Of a DNA stretch of 64,000 nucleotides, positions 39,601-54,600 are shown one piece after another. This DNA is from Aphrocallistes beatrix (Eukaryota; Porifera; Hexactinellida; Sceptrulophora; Aphrocallistidae): contig OY725502.1 of assembly GCA_963281255.1 (NCBI GenBank), forward strand, positions 2,046,001-2,110,000. The letters run 5' to 3'. The position numbers were made by a program, and so were the translations under genes. A model generated the notes under the pieces. The model was given only the letters and a program-made list of their open reading frames with translations. It was not told the origin of the DNA and did not search any database. Each line of letters starts with the position of its first letter. Position 1 is the first letter of the stretch.

Positions 39601-42600
39601 TTAATAATGTATTACCAGCAAAATATAAATATAGTGTCAAACCCATATTCGTTATTAAAATTTAGATTAGTTATCATCTGATTGCGTATTAGGTTATATT
39701 TGTGACAAATTTAGTGATTTCAGAGGCCGTTTAAAGGCATTTTTAAGTGATTTTTTCGCAAAAAAACTGGGCTGTGAATGGGCTGATGCGAAAATTAATT
39801 GGAATGTTGCTACGTTCCAGTGTTCCTATGGAAACGTATTTTGGTCAGTTGGGATCACATCTTGAAAACCGCAAGAGCTAGAATTTCAAATTTAAATCTA
39901 TTTCATAACCAATACACTACTTCTTATTAAGCGATAATATAATTTCTGTCTAAATTCAATTGTTTATGAGTTGTTAGACAAATTAACACCTGTGACAGAA
40001 TATGATAAATCTTATATATTAAAATGCTAGGATTTTTTTTTTGTGTGTTTGTCCGAATTGATTGAAGAATTGGGAAGTCGTAGAGGTGTGAAAATTTGCA
40101 TGTAGGTGTCAAATGATATGCCTACGATTAAGTTCTAAGATCTAAGCGAAATTTTCACATCTCTGCAAATAAATGGAAAACTATTTTTCGCACCTTTTCT
40201 ATACAAAATAAATGACTACACTATTACAATAGAAATCATTGTACAAGTACGACACTACAATAAATAGATCGTCATTGTTATTAATACTTCAAAGCCACAA
40301 CTTATGTTTGATATCTTAAATGTATTATAGTGTATGGCAATAAAAAAGATTATCTGCATATTTTCACACCTTTATATACATATTTTCACACCATTTGATG
40401 AAATTTGAAAATAATGCTAGAGACCAGCTTCCAACGGTTGACATGGGGTTTTCAGGGGTGTAGATTTCGAATATCATATTTTCAGATCCATATGATAAAT
40501 TATTTGTTTACTTTTGTTTACATTAGATACATAAAGTAAACAAATCTCAAAAATCTGCTAGAAACTTGCTTTCAACGGTTGACATGGGGTTTTTAGTGCT
40601 GTAGATTTCGAATATTATATTTTCGGATCTATGAGAAATTATTCGTCGACATTGCTTACAATATTTATATAAAGGAAAAAATTCCAAAATATGTTAGATT
40701 GAGTGACTCCAGGCGCCCGCAGGGCGACTTTGCGGACACGCAGTGTCTGCAAGCCGCGCAGCGCAAGTAAACGAAGCGCGCTTGTTGTCTAATAACTCGT
40801 AAACCCTTTAATTTAGACAGTAGGAATCATATTATCGCTTAATAGGAAGTAGTCTATTTGCTATCAAATGGAATTAAATTTGAATGTTTAGCTCTTGCGG
40901 ATTTCAAGATATGTCCCCAACTGACCAAAATACTTTTCCACAGCAACACTGGAATGTGGCAACATTCCATGGAAAATTTCCGAATTTTTCGCATCAACTC
41001 ATTCACAACCTAGTTCTTTGCTTTGCAAAAAATAAAAACACAGAAGTGCCATTAAACGGCCTCCGAAAATCACTAAATTTGTCACAAATATAACCTATTG
41101 CGCAAACATATGATGACTAATCTAAATTTTAATAACGGATATGGGTTTGACACTATATTTATATATGCTAATACATTCCGAAGCTCTAATGTGCGTGGTT
41201 AATGATTTAAGGCAGCTCATGTAATAGTTAAACCATCTTCTACCGCATCCCTAGTCCAAAATTCGCAAGTTACTGTGAGGGATTATATGTAGTAAGCTAT
41301 ATTTAAAGATTGAATAATGTTTGGCCATTGTATGTGTTGAATCTGATAACAGGTCTAATTTATCAAGCTCGCTTTCGCTAAGTTTTAGTTTTGGGGAAGT
41401 AAACATCAATTGTTGTTACCTGTACCTGTGTTAGTTCTCTGAAAAATTTCAATCTCAATAGGTAGTATCATGCTAACCAGAATGTAACTAATTGAGGGGA
41501 AATATAACCCAACGAAAAACACATGTTATAAAATATTTTTACATGGTTCGGAGGCAAAAAAAATAATAAGGTAAAAACTCAGATATGATTTGTATACATA
41601 AATAATATCACCGAAAACTCATGCACGGGAAATGAGGCCAAAATCTGGATGCATAAAACTGGTTTCGACTGTACGTAGTGATAATGGATTATCGTTATAT
41701 ACAGTTTAAAATAATTACCGGGATTGGAAGTGAACTTTCAATGTATTCAGTGATAAAGTTGATTCCTGCATTTCCAGGACCATTAAGATCCAAAATAGGC
41801 GGTGTGTCAACGTCTGAAAAACAAATGAGAGTGCTATGTGGATCTGAGACGCCACCTTGTATATCTGTCACAATTAACTCAATAGGGTCAATAGATGTCT
41901 CAGCAGGAATGATCCTGTGATTAATATATTTGGCTGTACGCAATACGGATAAATAGACATCAATTGATGCAGGAGATTCTGAAGATTGAGATGTGAGTGT
42001 AATTCCAGAATCAACGTCAAAAAGAATATTAAGAGAAAAATTGTTCGTAAAAGATATATTCGAATCAGGTGAATGAGTAACTTGAACCATACTCAATGTC
42101 AGATCATCAGGATCTAAATGAAATAAAGAAAAAAGTAACATATTGCTTTTGAAGGAAAAAAAGAATTATACTTGCATCGATAAATTCGAAGCATACTACG
42201 TTAAGAGTGCAAGTGGACCAATGATAAATTGGAATGGTAGGCCTTTTAGATTGCCAAAGATCGTTAGATCAAGCCATATGTACATGGATTTAGAGTCAGA
42301 ATCATTAATAATTGATTTAGTCACTACATCAAAAACAGTTGAAGCTCTGATTTTTCTATCTACAGTATTATAATGGGTTTATGACCCGATATAAAATTTT
42401 ATAGGTCAATATTTCACGAAAAATAAAGACGGCACAAAATACATTAGAAAATCGTTAATATGAACACCAGAGGATGATCGAAATGTGTTCGCAATATCCA
42501 GAAGTTTGTATTAACCAGAGTGATTCGCATGTATTTTCTTCCATAGGGGATAAAATATCTGTTCGTATTATTCATGCTGTATTAGCGAGGTTCTACTGTA

Positions 42601-45600
42601 TTGTGCCATTTTCATAGAATGTGGAAGCTAGTAGTCGCAACGGGCTTGAAGATCTGAACCAAGGCCAATTATTTGAACTGACTTTATGATAGATAGTGAT
42701 GACCTAGTGACAACAGTAATATCTGACCAAATTGCTCCGTTTATAAAATTGTTAAAATGAGATTGCCACATTCACAATAATATTTAAATAATAAACTATC
42801 TGGTAAGCATACCTAAGAGTATACTGTATTTGTGGACATTTCTGCATCAATCAATTTTAGTTCCTTATTACGATTAAGATAATTTATTTGAAATTTAAAT
42901 CAGTGAATAACACCTCAACAAAATCTACTTATTACACAATACAATATTCTTAAATTTTTGAAAAAGTACATACCTAGCTGCAAAAATCAGATCTCAAAAT
43001 CGGCAAATTGAAAATTAATGTTATCTTCTAATTAAATTTGTTTATAGCTTCTAATATTCTGCTATTAATTCATATGACTAATATTATTATTACTTTTTTA
43101 ATAATGGTGTACTTTTCGTTACCGAGTCAGTTACGTAACATACATACATTATATAAAAGGACGTACTACACAAGGATAATTAGTGTTTTGGACAAGAACT
43201 CGAAGTACTCGATATTTAAAGACATAACTTGATTTGAGAAATCATAAATTTTGATTAAGAGGTTACTGGAATGATACAGTTGCGGCTATTCGAGGTGGCA
43301 GGTGTTAACAAGAGCGGAGTTATTTCAGATTGAAACAAGCAATATATTTTCTTTAAAAACGAGGGCTTTGAATCGTATATAGTGAATTGAAAACGAGTGC
43401 TGCGAAAACGAACTAAAAGATAGCGAGGAGAAAAGATTCGTTTAAGAGTCTGATGCTTTAGGCATTGCAATTAGAGTCGTATTGCTAGAAGCAGGGTATT
43501 ATCTTCTGTAAAGGCCCCTGAAGTCCTAGACACACATGTAGTAGCCTGAATGAGCTTTTCAGCCAAAGTTTTCAGCCGGATAGCTAGAGACTTATGAAGA
43601 GTATAGAATTGGAGGGCATATTTGCAAGCAGCTAGAATGTTATCTTGATCAGGGATCATTGCCTATTGCGATGGTTATGATGGCAAAAAGACCCGTGGAA
43701 TAAGTTTGCACGTTGGAACTTAAACTGGAATTATGAAATCGTGTTTCTGAGGAAATAGAAGAACGGATGATCTCAGCAGGATAGAGGGTACTTTGACACA
43801 TGAGTAAATGATTAATGAATAACTTAAGCGTTTTGTGTAATTATTGGAAGAGTATTCGAGAATATATCATGTCTGTGTGAGAATTAAGGGTGGGGTAAAT
43901 AGGGGATCCAATGGTGAGTAATGCTATCAAGCATTACATCAATATATCAGAAAGGGGAAGAGACTAGAAGAGGCTTAAAAATCCAAGGAATGAGTCCAGC
44001 TCAGTGGTACTTAAAAAATAATTGTGCCAGACTATATTCACTGTATCGTGGCGCATTTGTGGGAGGATGGTAACTGCTTGGAAAGACGAAAGTAAACTGC
44101 AGTAATTTCTAGATTTTCGACTTAAAATACGACTTGGCTTCAAGAATAAAAAGGAGAGATCGATAGATAATGGCAGCCATAGCATAACTGTCCAGACCAT
44201 GATTTGTAGCACTTAAACTGATTAAATTATCCAAATCAATTTTAGTAATGATTAAAATTTAAATCTCTGTCGACAGACCGAGAGTGCAGCTCCGTCCAGT
44301 AAGTTACTTGAAGGAATGTGAAATGTGATACGTATCGTGTTTTTTTCTGGATAAAACTAGATCTTTCTAAGCGTGAAATTTTAAATCTACATGGTGGAAT
44401 ACTAGGGTTGCCGTGGGAATGGGAATGATTTTTCCCCCGTGGGGATTCCCATAGGATTCCTATGGGGATCCCCATGGGAATTCCTACAGGATTCCTATGG
44501 GGATTCCCACAGGGTCCTATGGGAATCCCCATGGGGATTCCCACAGGAATTCTATGAGAATGGGAATTGAAATTTAATTCCCACGGCAACCCTGCAGGAA
44601 TACCCTAATAGCTGTTGAGATCTCGTATCTAAAATACAAATTTTTAATAGGTACGGATTATGAATACAGACCGTTAATTCGAATTATTGAAAGTTAAATA
44701 AAAAAACATGTATAACGTCAAAATTGAAGACAAAAAAGAGGTATTAATTATAGATTATACTAGATCAGCGGTTCTCAACCTTTCATGGTCCGTGGCCCCC
44801 CTACCGAGACCCTCAGTACCCGTGGCTCCCTGCCCTTCAATAAAAAACGTAGATTTCGTTTTAAAGTATTTACGTTCTATTATTTTATTCGCCACGCGAG
44901 ACTGGTAAGCAAAAAACTCAAAGCCAAACAAAATCAAAGTCAAAGAATTGCTAACTAACGTTAAGATTCGTATGTTTGAGTCAATACTTAACCATAGCCC
45001 CCCGGTGAAGGCCTCTGCTCGTGGCCCCCCTGGGGAGCCACGGGCCCCTGGTTGAGAAACGCTGTACTAGATCTTCATGAGAAATTTAGTGTACTAACTT
45101 AAATTGCTTTAAATACCTAGTTCTGATAAATATGGTTATCACAAATACTTAGGGCATTCAATTAGTTCGTAACCCTGCAATTATTTTTATCATTAGGAAG
45201 CCTAAACATCAAAAACTACATTAAATGTTCAAAGTAGTCTCCCTTCTGCTCAATTACTAGCTTTAAACGTTCAATCCACTTAAAAAAAGTATTCTTATAC
45301 TCCTCTTGGGGGATGTCTCTGAGATACAGACGAATTGCCCTTTCAATTTGTACATCTTCTTCAAAAACTGATCCAGCTAGATGTCTTTTGAGCCCATCGA
45401 AGAGCCTAAAGTCACAGGGTGCTAGGTCAGGACTATATGGTGGATGTTCTAATTCCTCAAGACCCAAAGAAGCAATTGTTTCCTTCTCCTCCTTAGATTT
45501 GTGTGGTCTGGCATTATCGTGCAAAAGTTTGATTCCTTTGAGTCCGGTGGGTGGTCGACGCTTAAAATAATGTTTTTGGATTTCAGGAAGAACAATTGTT

Positions 45601-48600
45601 GCGTAGAAGTTGCCAGTAATTGTTTGCCCCTTTGGGGCACAGATTTGGCACACTGGACCATACGCATAAAAAAATCGTGTACATAACCTTGGGGGCCCAG
45701 CGATCGGGTCTCGGCAATCCTCGGGGAGCCACTCCCTTTTGCCACCCATACCTTATTCTGTTGCTTGCGTGGAGGTTCTGAATATCTTATCCAAGTTTCA
45801 TCCCCGGTACATACTATATTCAGATAATCGCCTCTCATCGCAATGCTCATATTTTTCAAGCAAGTTTTTGGCCATTCACAATCGGTTCTCCTTTTGAGCC
45901 TGTGTTAAGAAATGTGGGACCCAACATGAACAAAACTTTGACATACCGAGATGCTTTGTCACAATAGTATGAACACTTCCCGTTGACAAGTCCAAGGTGC
46001 CAGCTAACTGACCTACTGTAATATGCGGATCAGAATCACACATTTCAGCTACAAGAGCAATATTGTTTGAGGTAGTAGCAGTAACGGGTTGTCCCATCCG
46101 AGGGTCATCTTCTATCGACTCCCTACCTACACGAAAACGAAGACTCCACTTCTTAACCATCGATTCCGAACAGGCCTCTTCCCCAAATACGGTAACCAAA
46201 TCTTGGTGGATATTCCTTGGAGTATCGCTGAGTAATGAGCGAATTTTGATGTAGGCTCTCTGCTCAAGTAAAATTTCGCTCGATTTAGAAGCCATAAATT
46301 CTTCTGTGGTTACAATAGTCAATCTTTAGGAAAGCGTAACTTGGAAAATAATCAATCGATTCTATCAAACAAAATTGTTCCTACTATAGTCGGGTCAAAA
46401 TAGGAAGCAAATTATCCTAACCCCAAATAATTGCAAGAAATTGTTTTATTGCATTTTTCCGTAGTATCATGTCTTAAGAGTGACATACTAAAAGTTTACC
46501 GAAATCGGACTATCCGAAAGTGGATTGGTACGACACCGTCGTTGACCCCGGACTATACAAATCGCCGGTTTTGAAAACGGATATTTAAACTTTCAAATGA
46601 TTGCAGATCATTTTTATTGTCATATTCGTGCTCAGCATCAAATTTCCGACAATTTGATATATATATATTGACTATATTTGGGCAAATATTTTCTGATCCT
46701 CCCTAGCAACGGCCTAGAATGTGAAAATTCCGATATCCAAATTTGGTAGAAACCATATCGAGTGACCCCTTGTTTTTTTCGGCTATGCTTGCTGAGTACG
46801 AATTTCTTAATATAAATAGTCTAAATGTTAGTTTTAAAATATTATTACTTACGACTGGTGGCATAAGTGTATTTTTAATGGGAACAAACAAATAAAATTT
46901 AAAATTTGATTTCCATCTCAACTGGGTCTTGGATTGCTGCAGAAAACACTAGCACAGCTTTGTAAGACGGAATCCTCTTTCATCAACCAGTGTAGAGCAG
47001 ACTTCTCACACCGAGCGAATGCGTGTAGAAAAGGCAGGCTGTCATAGATGTCGTTCTCAAACGCCTGATATATAACTTTTATGTCATACAATACGGTTGG
47101 TTTCCCTTTATCCGAGTAGAAGTATATCTTTGTACTGTTGTTAATTTCGTGATACCTGAAAGACAGCCACTTACAGCCTCTGCCACGAAATTTCACTCTC
47201 TGAGGAGCTCCTTCCAGGTGATGTTGTGGAAGGGCATGACTGATGATATGGAGGTCACGAATGGGGATGGGACTGTCAAGATAACAGCCTAATCCCAGTC
47301 ATGATGGACGCTAACCCTGCATCCGAAGCACTACTGAAAATGATTTATTGTAACTGTTCTACTGGCTGTAGTAGTCTCAGATATAGCTGCAGGAAACAAG
47401 GACTAAACAGCTCTCAAGCATGCGGACAATGCCAAGAGAACAACTGCGACAATGTGAGCGAAAGAATTGCATCAGATGATGAAATGGAAGATAAAACTGA
47501 AATACGAGCATATCTATCAATCTACAGTCAACTCCGCTTAAGAGGACTACAGGTTAATCGGGCCGACAGCTTAATCAGACCACTTTTGTCAGGACCGGAT
47601 TATTTATCACACATACATAGAAGCTAATGGAAAATATAGACACGTATATCTATATATTTTGAATAGGATTCTCTGCTTAATCAGACCAAAATGTTCTCTC
47701 ACAGATGTGGTCCTATTAAGCGGAGTCGAGTGTATTTAACAATCTATCCCATCTAATTTTCCATTTTTAAATTTCATAGGTGTTAAAAGAGTCAAATTTA
47801 TGAGTTTTTTCCCATTAAAAATACACTTATGCCACCAGTCGTAAGTAATAATATTTTAAAACTAACATTTAGACTATTTATATTAAGAAATTCGTACTCA
47901 GCAAGCATAGCCGAGAAAAACAAGGGGTCACTCGATATGGTTTCTACCAAATTTGGATATCGGAATTTTCACATTCTAGGCCGTTGCTAGGGAGGATCAG
48001 AAAATATTTGCCCAAAATATAGTCAATATATATATCAAATTGTCGGAAATTTGATGCTGAGCACGAATATGACAATAAAAATGATCTGCAATCATTTGAA
48101 AGTTTAAATATCCGTTTTCAAAACCGGCGATTTGTATAGTCCGGGGTCAACGACGGTGTCGTACCAATCCACTTTCGGTAAACTTTTAGTATGCCACTCT
48201 TAAGACATGATACTACGGAAAAATGCAATAAAACAATTTCTTGCAATTACTACTATTTTGGGGTCATACATCATATTGACCCGACTACTAGAGGAATATA
48301 CTATAAGCTATATACTTAGTAATTGGAAGCAAATAGGGGAGACATGTGGTTAAACAATATAAGTAAGGGTTACGAACTAATTGAATGCCCTAAGCATATC
48401 AATAGAGAAGTCTGTAATAAGGGAAAGACTGGATGGTTTGCAAAAATCAGCTTTCATTTTCTTAGAGCCGACAAATCTAACATTTGTAACATGGAGATTA
48501 CAGGAAAGCCAGTCAGTTTTGGTGATGGTGAGAAGATGCAAGTACTATGCATTTTATATTTCGAGGGATTATCAGCCTATAGTATAGATATCCTGAAAGG

Positions 48601-51600
48601 GATTCTACCTGATAACTGAAACATGTAGATGAAATATACATTCCCAACACTATAATTACATTTGATTTAGAATTAATAATGCTTAGAATGAAAGTTATAT
48701 TGATGTTCGAATTATCTCGGTTCGATATTTTACAAATTTGACAAATTTTGTTATTCATTGAAAATTTATTAAGAATTCCATATAAATCCATTATAAGGAA
48801 TTCTTAATAAATTTTCAATGAATAACAAAATTTGTCAAATTTGTAAAATATCGAATTAACGAACGGAATTTATTGTATAATATCTCTCAAGGAACAATCA
48901 AATTTGTAAAAGTTTGCAAATATCGGACGGATCTTATATGGACTCATACGAGAATTTCAAGGGAAAACAAGTTTGTTCGAATTAGTGAAAGTTCGAATTA
49001 ACGGTTGTCGACTGCATACACTTACATTAATAACTCAGAATAAATACATTATTACTTTCAAAGTGCGATAATCGGATTCTACACATTGAAATACATACAT
49101 CTATCAAAAGTAAAAATATATACACCAATTTAAACATATTAGTAGAATACGTTCATAATCGATCCTTGTCACATAATATAAAGCTTATTAATCCTCATAC
49201 CTCTGATCTGTAAATCAGTCCATATAGCTAGGGCACTCTGCCCTTCAGAATAAAATAACTTTCTGCCTGGTGAGACAATGGGAATGTCATTAACAAAAAC
49301 AATATTGACAATCGAGACATCTGTGTTTGAGTAAGAAATACCATCAAATACATTGAATTGAATTTCACGCTTTTGTCCAATTGGTTGCTCAGCATCATTA
49401 TGATACCTGAAGTAATTGTATAGTAATTAAATAAAAATCAGTAAATCAGCATAATATAGACCAAACAGGACTAGGGGATTTGTCATGATAAACTGAATTA
49501 TGAATAAACTAATGTATCTTAATATTAATCTCAAAGTATGATTTGTCTGAATATATGTATAGTATGTCTCAATTATATCTACTCTAGTTTCCTTTATTGA
49601 GTCGAAATTACCTGATTGAACGAAGTATACTCTGATAAGTTTTGATGGTAGCAACTCCAACGAAATTCAAGTCAATATGCCTTGGGACATCACCAGATTG
49701 TGAATTTATGAAAGTTTGACTTGATGCAAGTTCTACTAAATTAGAGGAGTAGGTAGAGGTAAGATATTCTTGGGTTGTATTAAGAATATTATTGGAATTC
49801 AAAGGATTAGATATTACAACTCGTGCTCTATGAAGGAGAAGAAGTTGTCCTAGATCTGGGTCGGAAATCTCCAGTTCACGACTAATATAAATGGGTGATC
49901 CGTTTTCTAAACAAGTAGTAGAATAAATACAATTCATGGTGAAAAAATAACAGTTTAAAATAATTTTAAGGAAATGCAAGTGCAGTAGTATTAACATATC
50001 GGAGTATTTTGTAGTGTATAACACAAATGAAAGTATTGATATCTTCTATATAACTAGATATTTTAAATGTAAATATAACCAAGGTTATACTAGTATTTTC
50101 CAGATATTTACAGCTAATTTTCAGTCAGGTAAGTATTCACGTAGTAAGAAATTAAAATGGTTAATTTCAAAATATGACAATATTGATATAAATCAATCGA
50201 TCCTATTTTCAATGAATTCTGATAATTAAAAACAAGATGTTCACTTCCCGGAGCTAAATAAATGCGGATCCTATGTTTTTATTGTGTATATTACAAAAAC
50301 AACTTTTCCATAGCTGTTCCACTTACAATTGAAATTATTAAAAGTAATCGAGGTAATATTTAAGCTAGCTACAGGGATTTTTTTACACATTAGCCAAGTC
50401 CTCAGAAGATAAAATTTGGCTATACAACGAAAAGCGAGGAGAATGTAAAGCTCTTGTACACACAAAGAATAATCTAGGAATAAAAAAACATTCTAGCAAC
50501 AGGTCACGGGTCAGATTGGATTCGCATAGAAATGCTAAAAGGGTAAAACTTTATCAAACATTGTGTATCCAATTCAGGGGAATGTATCAGGGTTATATTT
50601 TCATATATGAAATCGATTAGATAAGCTCCACAAGCTTTGCAAAACTTTTTTATATCAATTCTGTAAAAAGAAGAATTCGACAGCGCAAACGTATATCAAA
50701 CAAAATATGTCCAACCTGTCATGCAGATATTGAAATACATCATAAATATAAAGTGACTGCTTAATTAGAGCCTTTTTTGTTATTCGATTCAGGAGTTGGT
50801 TATAGCGATCGTATCAACCAAATTTTTCTCTCCTCAAAAAATCTAAAATTCGGTATGCTGATGGAACTTTCAAGGTCGTTCCAAAACTTTTCAAGTAACA
50901 CTATACACCAAGGGGACAAAGGTATTTGAACACTTCATTATTTCACATAAAGATTGTACTAAAATGGGTATTAATGAAGAGGATTACTTTTAAATGGTAT
51001 GGGATACAGCTAATCGGATTCCATATTTGAATAATACACATTCGAATTAGTCACATTTGAATTTTTCTAATTAATAATTCATTCCTTTTTTAAAAATTAT
51101 CAATCAGGCCACCTTATGCCACATATGCCCATTTTAACCACTATACGTTATGGAAATAATTTTGTCCGGTTGGTGTACAGTTGAACCTCGTTAGTACGAA
51201 CACGGATAATATGAATATATATATTTTATCCCCTAAGGAGGAAAATGCATGTAAATCGCTTCAGTTAATACGAATTCCGGATAATACGAACAAATTTCGA
51301 CCGTCCCCTGGTGTTTGTATTAACGAAGTTCTACTTAATTTTTAAAGTGACGAAACGAATTAGTAATGTGATGTGCCAGGGTTCTGTCCATCTCGTTATT
51401 GCGTATCGGGTCGATACCTTTTTTAAGGAGTATCGGCCGAGATGCTTTCGGGAAGATGATACGTATATCCCTTTTGAATACATAAATCTATATAGTAGTA
51501 CATGGATGTAGTAGTACGTATCCAAGGGTGGCTGTGTCCCCCCGTCAGGATTTAATGTACACAATTTTACATTGATTTTGTCATTTTCTCGAGAAGTACT

Positions 51601-54600
51601 ATATACTAACTTCGACGCATCTAGGCATTTTATAAAATAGATGTTGTAAGCTTCCAGGGGCATGCACTCTGGATTCCACTGGGGTATACAGCGTCCCCAG
51701 ACTCCTAGCAGGATGTTGTGCTCTCCGTATCAGAAAATTCTGGCAACGCCACTCCCGATACGCCTTCTAGAAAAATCCTGGGGAGAGCCCAGTGTACTAA
51801 GTATTTCTATGGATTCCGTAAATTATTGAGTTCAATTTACAGCATATAATGAATGTGTATAATCTGGAGTGGTTAGAAATTTGGTGTCTTTTAATGCTTT
51901 CAATTCTATTGGCTCAAGTAGGATCATCTCCAAAATGTATATACGTTATTACAAGTTTGGCTAAACGTGAGGTTTGGATAACTGAAGTTCCAACTGTATT
52001 TTCTTATTAAAAATACATGTTATTCATGCCATTAGAACTTAGAAATAAGGTATATGAATGTCAAAAGATAAAACTTAGGGAACGAAAAGCTAAATATCCA
52101 GAGAATATCCGGAGGAAAAAATTCGGGTTTACATCAGGGGTTTATCTAGGTTCGGTCGGCACTTTTAGGTGCCAGCCTGGCATCGTCCGAGGAGCCAAGG
52201 TGCTCGCAGTATGATTCGATTTTGGTCCCGGGTTGCTATGACCCCTGGAATTACAAGATAAATCAATGTTTGGGTGCCATATAACTTTTATCACCTCTAA
52301 AAAAGTGCCGGATTGTAAAATCCTAGATAAACCCATGGTTTACATGTGTATAAATATTGTGTAAAAATTACTTTATTCAGACTTAAGATATGTATCCTGG
52401 GAAACTTACCTATGAAAGTGGTCTGAAACTGAAGGATATTAGAAGATAGGTTAACACGGGGAGGGTTATCATTGATATACATTGGAAAGATTATTACATT
52501 TACAATATTAGAAACAAAGAAATTTGTACTATCTTCCACAACAAAATGTATTGAACGATTAGAATTCAAAGGTTCATTGGTATCGTCATTATATACAATA
52601 AGCGAGATTATGTGAACGTAAGTTGAAAGAGGAGCCAAACCAGAAATTTGAATAGTTTTAGTCATATTTCCACTTATAGTTAATTCAATGATCGGTAAAT
52701 GTATAGAAAGATAGTCAAATATAGTAACTGTACTTGAAATAGAAATATTGGCAGAGTCTATTGTAGGATTGGGGTCAATATCAGTTATATTCAAGATGAG
52801 AAAATCAAAAGAAAGACGATTTTGACCATCAAGAAAAGGAGAGGAAGGAGGAGATATAGAAAGGAAAGGGGGATTGTTATTGACCATCAGCACAATGATT
52901 GTAATCGAAGCAAAATCAGGATTAGAAACATTTGGATTAGAAACATGAGCAGTAATTATATAGACTTCTTGTCTTGTAAAATCAAGAGGATTCAAAATCG
53001 TGATTTCACCAGTAGTTGAGTTCAGAAAGAAATCAGTATCATCGTTAAGGAAATTAAATTCTAAAATTCCATGGAGATCTGAATCAAGATCGAATGCCTG
53101 TAGTGTTAAAACAAGAGAACCGACAAGTAAATTTTCATTAACTGTTACATTGTAAATATTAGGGTTGAAAATTGGTCTATTATCATTAATATCCAGCACA
53201 TAGAATAAAACAGTGGATGATGACTGAGGAACATCGCTAACTTGGATGTTAGAATCGTTTACTAAAATTAATAAATTATAGAAATTTATTTTTTCAAAAT
53301 CAAGAGTAGATGAGAGAAATAAGATGCCATTATTGTCTATACTGAATGTATTGTTCATGTTATCTTGAAGAGAGAAATTGAAACGAGGAGGAGAATGGTT
53401 ATCAGGATCATCGACTGAAATTTGCAGGATAACGTCTAAAATTTGGGAATCTTCAAATCGACTAACGTTGTAAATGGGTAATAGAGTGGGTTGATTATCA
53501 TTAATGGGAATTAGACATAGCTCTGTGGTTGCAGTGAAATAACCAATTGTTTGAGGATCATCTGATATTGATATTCTAACCAATCTTCTAAATATGTTTA
53601 CAAATTCTAAAAATCTATACGAATATCTAATATTTTGCAATATATTAGTAAAAGAATCAAGTGAAGCGTTACCAGAAAAAGTAATTTTAACCTCAGAAGA
53701 AATGTTAATTTGAATTTCTGGAGTAATAGCTTCTGGTTGGAGGTAGATCAAGTCACCTCCAAAATCATACCCACTAATCATTTCTATAATTAACTCGATT
53801 CTATTCGAATCAATTGAGTCTCGATCGAATATAACTACGTCAGGAGAGATTATGCTGATTGGGGACGATTCTTCAAAATACTTGGTTATAAATTGCCTAG
53901 GAGATATTTCAGGAGGAAAATCATTGATACCATTAATCAAGACCAAGGTAACAACTGATTCTCCAACTAAGTGGCCCTCTTCAAATTCAAATGTGATGAT
54001 CCTCGCTTCAAGATTTGGTTCAAGAGCGTTGTTAGTGTATCTGATACCAAGCAAAACTGATATATAATCTGAATGAGATCCTGCGCCAATTATAGTGAGT
54101 GAAGTATTGCTCAAAGATAAATTAAGGAAGGAAGGATATATATTAGGAGAGAGAGAAATGAATTCTTGCTGTGAGTCAAAAGGATTAGTCAGATTAACTT
54201 GAAGTCTAGAAATTAGATTAGTTCCAATGTCAAAATCTATAAATGAAATCTGGTTGTTGACAATATAAATAGAGTCGCTATTCTCTGTAAAAATTGTCTC
54301 AAAATTTCGACTAGGAGTATCAAATCCGTCTAGATCTAACAGAGGAGGAGATTGATTTAAAACTATAAGATTTATCAATATCGAAGATTGAGTGTGAAGT
54401 CCGATAAAATCTGTAATTCTAACCAAAATGGTTCTACGAAAAGGATCAGGATTAGTGATCTTATTTATATAAATTGTATTGCGCAATATATTTTGGTAGT
54501 TTTTAATAGAATCTATCCCCGAAATAGTAATAGATCTACTACCAAGCTTATGGACAATAGATAGTTGATGTGATACTGTAGCGTTTATAGATAGATATTC

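Larger units (their letters stand above)
46387..48287. mobile_element. Long-TIR DNA transposon (about 500-base arms), 3-bp TSD CTA
   Basis: Left arm 46387-46890 and right arm 47805-48287 are inverted copies over nearly 500 bases, starting TAGTCGGGTCAA. CTA is repeated at 46384-46386 and 48288-48290. The interior holds remains of coding sequence and a nested MITE. Arm similarity is very high, which suggests recent activity or gene conversion. Superfamily not assigned. Confidence 0.85.
45152..48390 (-). mobile_element. Mariner element split by a nested long-TIR transposon
   Basis: The 25-base perfect inverted ends beginning GGGCATTCAATTAGTTCGTA are flanked by TA at 45150-45151 and 48391-48392. 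The transposase lies at 45216-46322 on the minus strand. Its 5' leader is split at 46387 by another transposon ending at 48287; removing that leaves a normal-sized mariner of about 1.3 kb. Confidence 0.9.
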
